Below, in pieces: positions 40,489-41,369 of a DNA stretch of 41,369 nt. This DNA is from Flavobacteriia bacterium (GTDB taxonomy: Bacteria; Bacteroidota; Bacteroidia; Flavobacteriales_D; Crocinitomicaceae). The DNA lies in the NCBI GenBank assembly GCA_009924735.1, contig RFQZ01000026.1, positions 1 to 41,369 on the forward strand, written 5' to 3'. Made by a program: the position numbers and the translations under genes. Under the pieces are notes generated by a model, which was not told the origin of the DNA, ran no database searches, and saw nothing but the letters and a program-made list of their open reading frames with translations. How positions within the stretch are numbered: the first letter of the stretch is position 1; each line of letters begins with the position of its first letter.

Positions 40489-40869
40489 ATGGCAAACAAA
40501 AGAGTATTCGTTGCATTTGCAATTGAGGACGAGACAACAAAAATTCTGTTTACAGGACAAGCGAAAAATACAAAAGTTCCATACGAATTTGTGGACATGT
40601 CAATTAAAGAGCCATTTGACGAAAAATGGAAAACAAATTGCAGAACAAGAATTAAAGGTTGTGACGGAGTTATTGCCTTGATTTCAAAAAACACTAAGAA
40701 AGCAGAAGGAGAATTGTGGGAAGTTGATTGCGCCAAGGAAGAAAAAATTCCATTAATTGGCATTTACATTAAAGAGGCGACATACTCCGACAAGCCAGAC
40801 AATATGTACGGTGTAACCTGTAAAGAATGGACTTGGGACAATGTGAAAGATTTTATCGAATCCCTTTAA
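40489..40869 (+). CDS. small soluble ThsB-type TIR-like protein
   Basis: 126 aa, all TIR-like domain and no anchor. It is plainly a paralogue of the first TIR gene: VFVAFAIEDE, YEFVDMSIKEPFDEKW, CRTRIKGCDGVIALISKNT and LWEVDCAKEEKIPLIGIYI align along the whole length. Candidate catalytic Glu is E78 in LWE. It lies 17 bases after the TIR-8xMP gene, and the right-hand repeat module begins at its stop codon. Its enzymatic status is inferred. Confidence 0.8.
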   Translation: MANKRVFVAFAIEDETTKILFTGQAKNTKVPYEFVDMSIKEPFDEKWKTNCRTRIKGCDGVIALISKNTKKAEGELWEVDCAKEEKIPLIGIYIKEATYSDKPDNMYGVTCKEWTWDNVKDFIESL

Positions 40870-40945
40870 TTTTTTGTCATACTTTTTGTACCGACACACA
40901 TTTAGCACATTTGCCTCCTCGTTCCTGCGGGGGCAAAAGAGCTAA
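40868..40945 (+). repeat. right copy of hairpin repeat module
   Basis: Shares three blocks with 36068-36192 in the same orientation, 4.8 kb apart: 40868-40888, 40901-40914 and 40933-40945, with CCGACACACA (40891-40900, also 36059-36068) moved to another place. The loop holds TCCTCGTTCCTGCGGG instead of the nested hairpin. It follows directly behind the last TIR gene and may serve as its 3' end structure. Confidence 0.8.
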
Positions 40946-40996
40946 GCCAACTCACAAACAAAAAGATTTGCCAAAAACAAACGCACGGTACCGAGA

Positions 40997-41018
40997 AAAA
41001 ATCAAATAAAAATCTCTG
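40997..41018 (-). repeat. right arm of perfect 22-bp inverted repeat
   Basis: Exact reverse complement of 36036-36057. Together with the left arm it brackets the controller-to-TIR operon inside the outer attC-like ends. 40946-40996 and 41019-41091 hold no gene. Confidence 0.85.
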
Positions 41019-41091
41019 CCACCGCACTTTTAAGACAGTGGAGGACTATATAAAACGACCGTGACAGACCGAAACGAAAAAAGCAACGATT

Positions 41092-41221
41092 GCCTAACAG
41101 CACCTTTGCGTTATGGCGGAGGAAGTGGGAATATAAACAGTAGTGCATTTAATAAACAGTGTGCGTTCAGACAGGTTACTGCATCTAATCCGCCACAACG
41201 CAAAGCTGCAAACCGTTGGGT
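41092..41221 (+). other. attC-like recombination site at the right end of the island
   Basis: GCCTAAC (41092-41098) fits the attC start RYYYAAC. Then a 17-bp arm (41104-41120) is complementary to 41189-41205 with one mismatch, around a 68-base loop, and GTTGGGT (41215-41221) fits the crossover core GTTRRRY. Total 130 bases, within the usual 55-141 base range of attC sites. The cores do not pair fully with each other (GCCTAAC with GTTGGGT), as expected when the last bases belong to the next cassette. Confidence 0.55.
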
Positions 41222-41326
41222 GCAAGTTTGAAATTCACACTTCGGGCTTGATGAAAACGTAAAATTTTAAAATTTCACTTCGATTTTAGTTCATGGACGA
41301 GGAAGAACAGAACTCTAAAAATATTA

Positions 41327-41369
41327 ATGAAATATGATCTCAAGTTTGGCAACATCGACATAAATAATT
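41327..41369 (+). CDS. possible start of the next gene (cut by window edge)
   Basis: ATG at 41327 opens MKYDLKFGNIDINN and runs off the window with no stop. It follows the attC-like site by 105 bases, where a next cassette would carry its gene. Only 14 codons are visible, so a chance ORF is possible. Between 41222 and 41326 a 14-bp AT palindrome (41262-41275) and no clear feature are seen. Confidence 0.3.
   Translation, partial: MKYDLKFGNIDINN

Larger units (their letters stand above)
35930..41215 (+). mobile_element. putative 5.3-kb gene cassette/defence island bounded by attC-like ends
   Basis: All six genes lie on one strand and end before a structured site (41092-41221), and the left end carries the matching crossover core. 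If recombination occurred between G and TT of the cores, the cassette would run from 35930 to 41215 and its own TTAGGC would pair with its own GCCTAAC, exactly as in an excised integron cassette. The region is visibly more AT-rich than the genes to its left and full of repeats. It is unusually long for a cassette and no integrase is in view, so a mobile island with terminal repeats is an equally open reading. Confidence 0.45.

Noticed and set aside
36036-41018. Insertion sequence
   Set aside because: The inverted repeats bracket six genes and none is a transposase or recombinase, so a simple IS is excluded.
1-41369. CRISPR array
   Set aside because: No series of equal-length repeats with spacers was seen; repeats are pairs only.

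Overview
The window looks like a chromosome segment of a Bacteroidota bacterium, most likely of the order Flavobacteriales. The evidence is a DUF4924 protein, a Porin_10-type porin, DUF4369/TlpA thioredoxins, a GatB, LpxH and LpxK set, near-absence of Shine-Dalgarno sequences, A-rich leaders and TAnnTTTG-type -7 promoter elements. I cannot fix the genus; a Fluviicola/Crocinitomicaceae-like organism is only a guess.

Positions 1-35787 are ordinary, tightly packed core genome. On the left are a truncated Asp-box (sialidase-like) secreted protein and an M61 peptidase (minus strand), then a VTC/DUF4956 pair. A long plus-strand run of overlapping genes (about 4047-12460) holds lpxK, a purine nucleoside phosphorylase, gatB, two paralogous TlpA-like proteins, lpxH, tsaE, an alanine-dehydrogenase-like protein and an orphan HsdR_N-domain protein. 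A three-gene minus-strand set (DUF4924, Skp/OmpH-like, small protein) is divergent from a FecA-like TonB receptor whose upstream region has a Fur-like palindrome. Next come an RRM protein, a CCA-adding-type enzyme, a pRiA4b ORF-3-like protein, a methyltransferase, an FKBP isomerase and sucD. Then follow a porin, rpsT, tRNA-Glu, an LtaS-like sulfatase-fold membrane enzyme, a DinB-like protein, a LolA-like/Asp-box pair, an ECF sigma factor, a CPBP protease, and a PAP2, GT39, aminotransferase and DUF1801 run.

Positions 35788-41369 are different: AT-rich, repeat-bounded and all genes on the plus strand. They encode a BsuBI/PstI-like type II restriction-modification system (controller, N6-adenine methyltransferase, endonuclease). 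Directly behind it are three TIR-like proteins: one with an N-terminal membrane anchor, one fused to an RipA/8xMP-type octameric membrane domain, and one small and soluble. This TIR/TIR-membrane/TIR cluster is the best candidate for an undescribed (Thoeris-like) defence system.

The island has structured ends. GTTAGGC stands at the left end. At the right, GCCTAAC opens a 130-bp site with a 17-bp imperfect inverted repeat that ends in GTTGGGT. This is the geometry of an integron attC, and it would define an unusually large 5.3-kb cassette. Inside those ends lie a perfect 22-bp inverted repeat and a pair of related hairpin modules. No integrase is in the window, so the cassette reading is inference.
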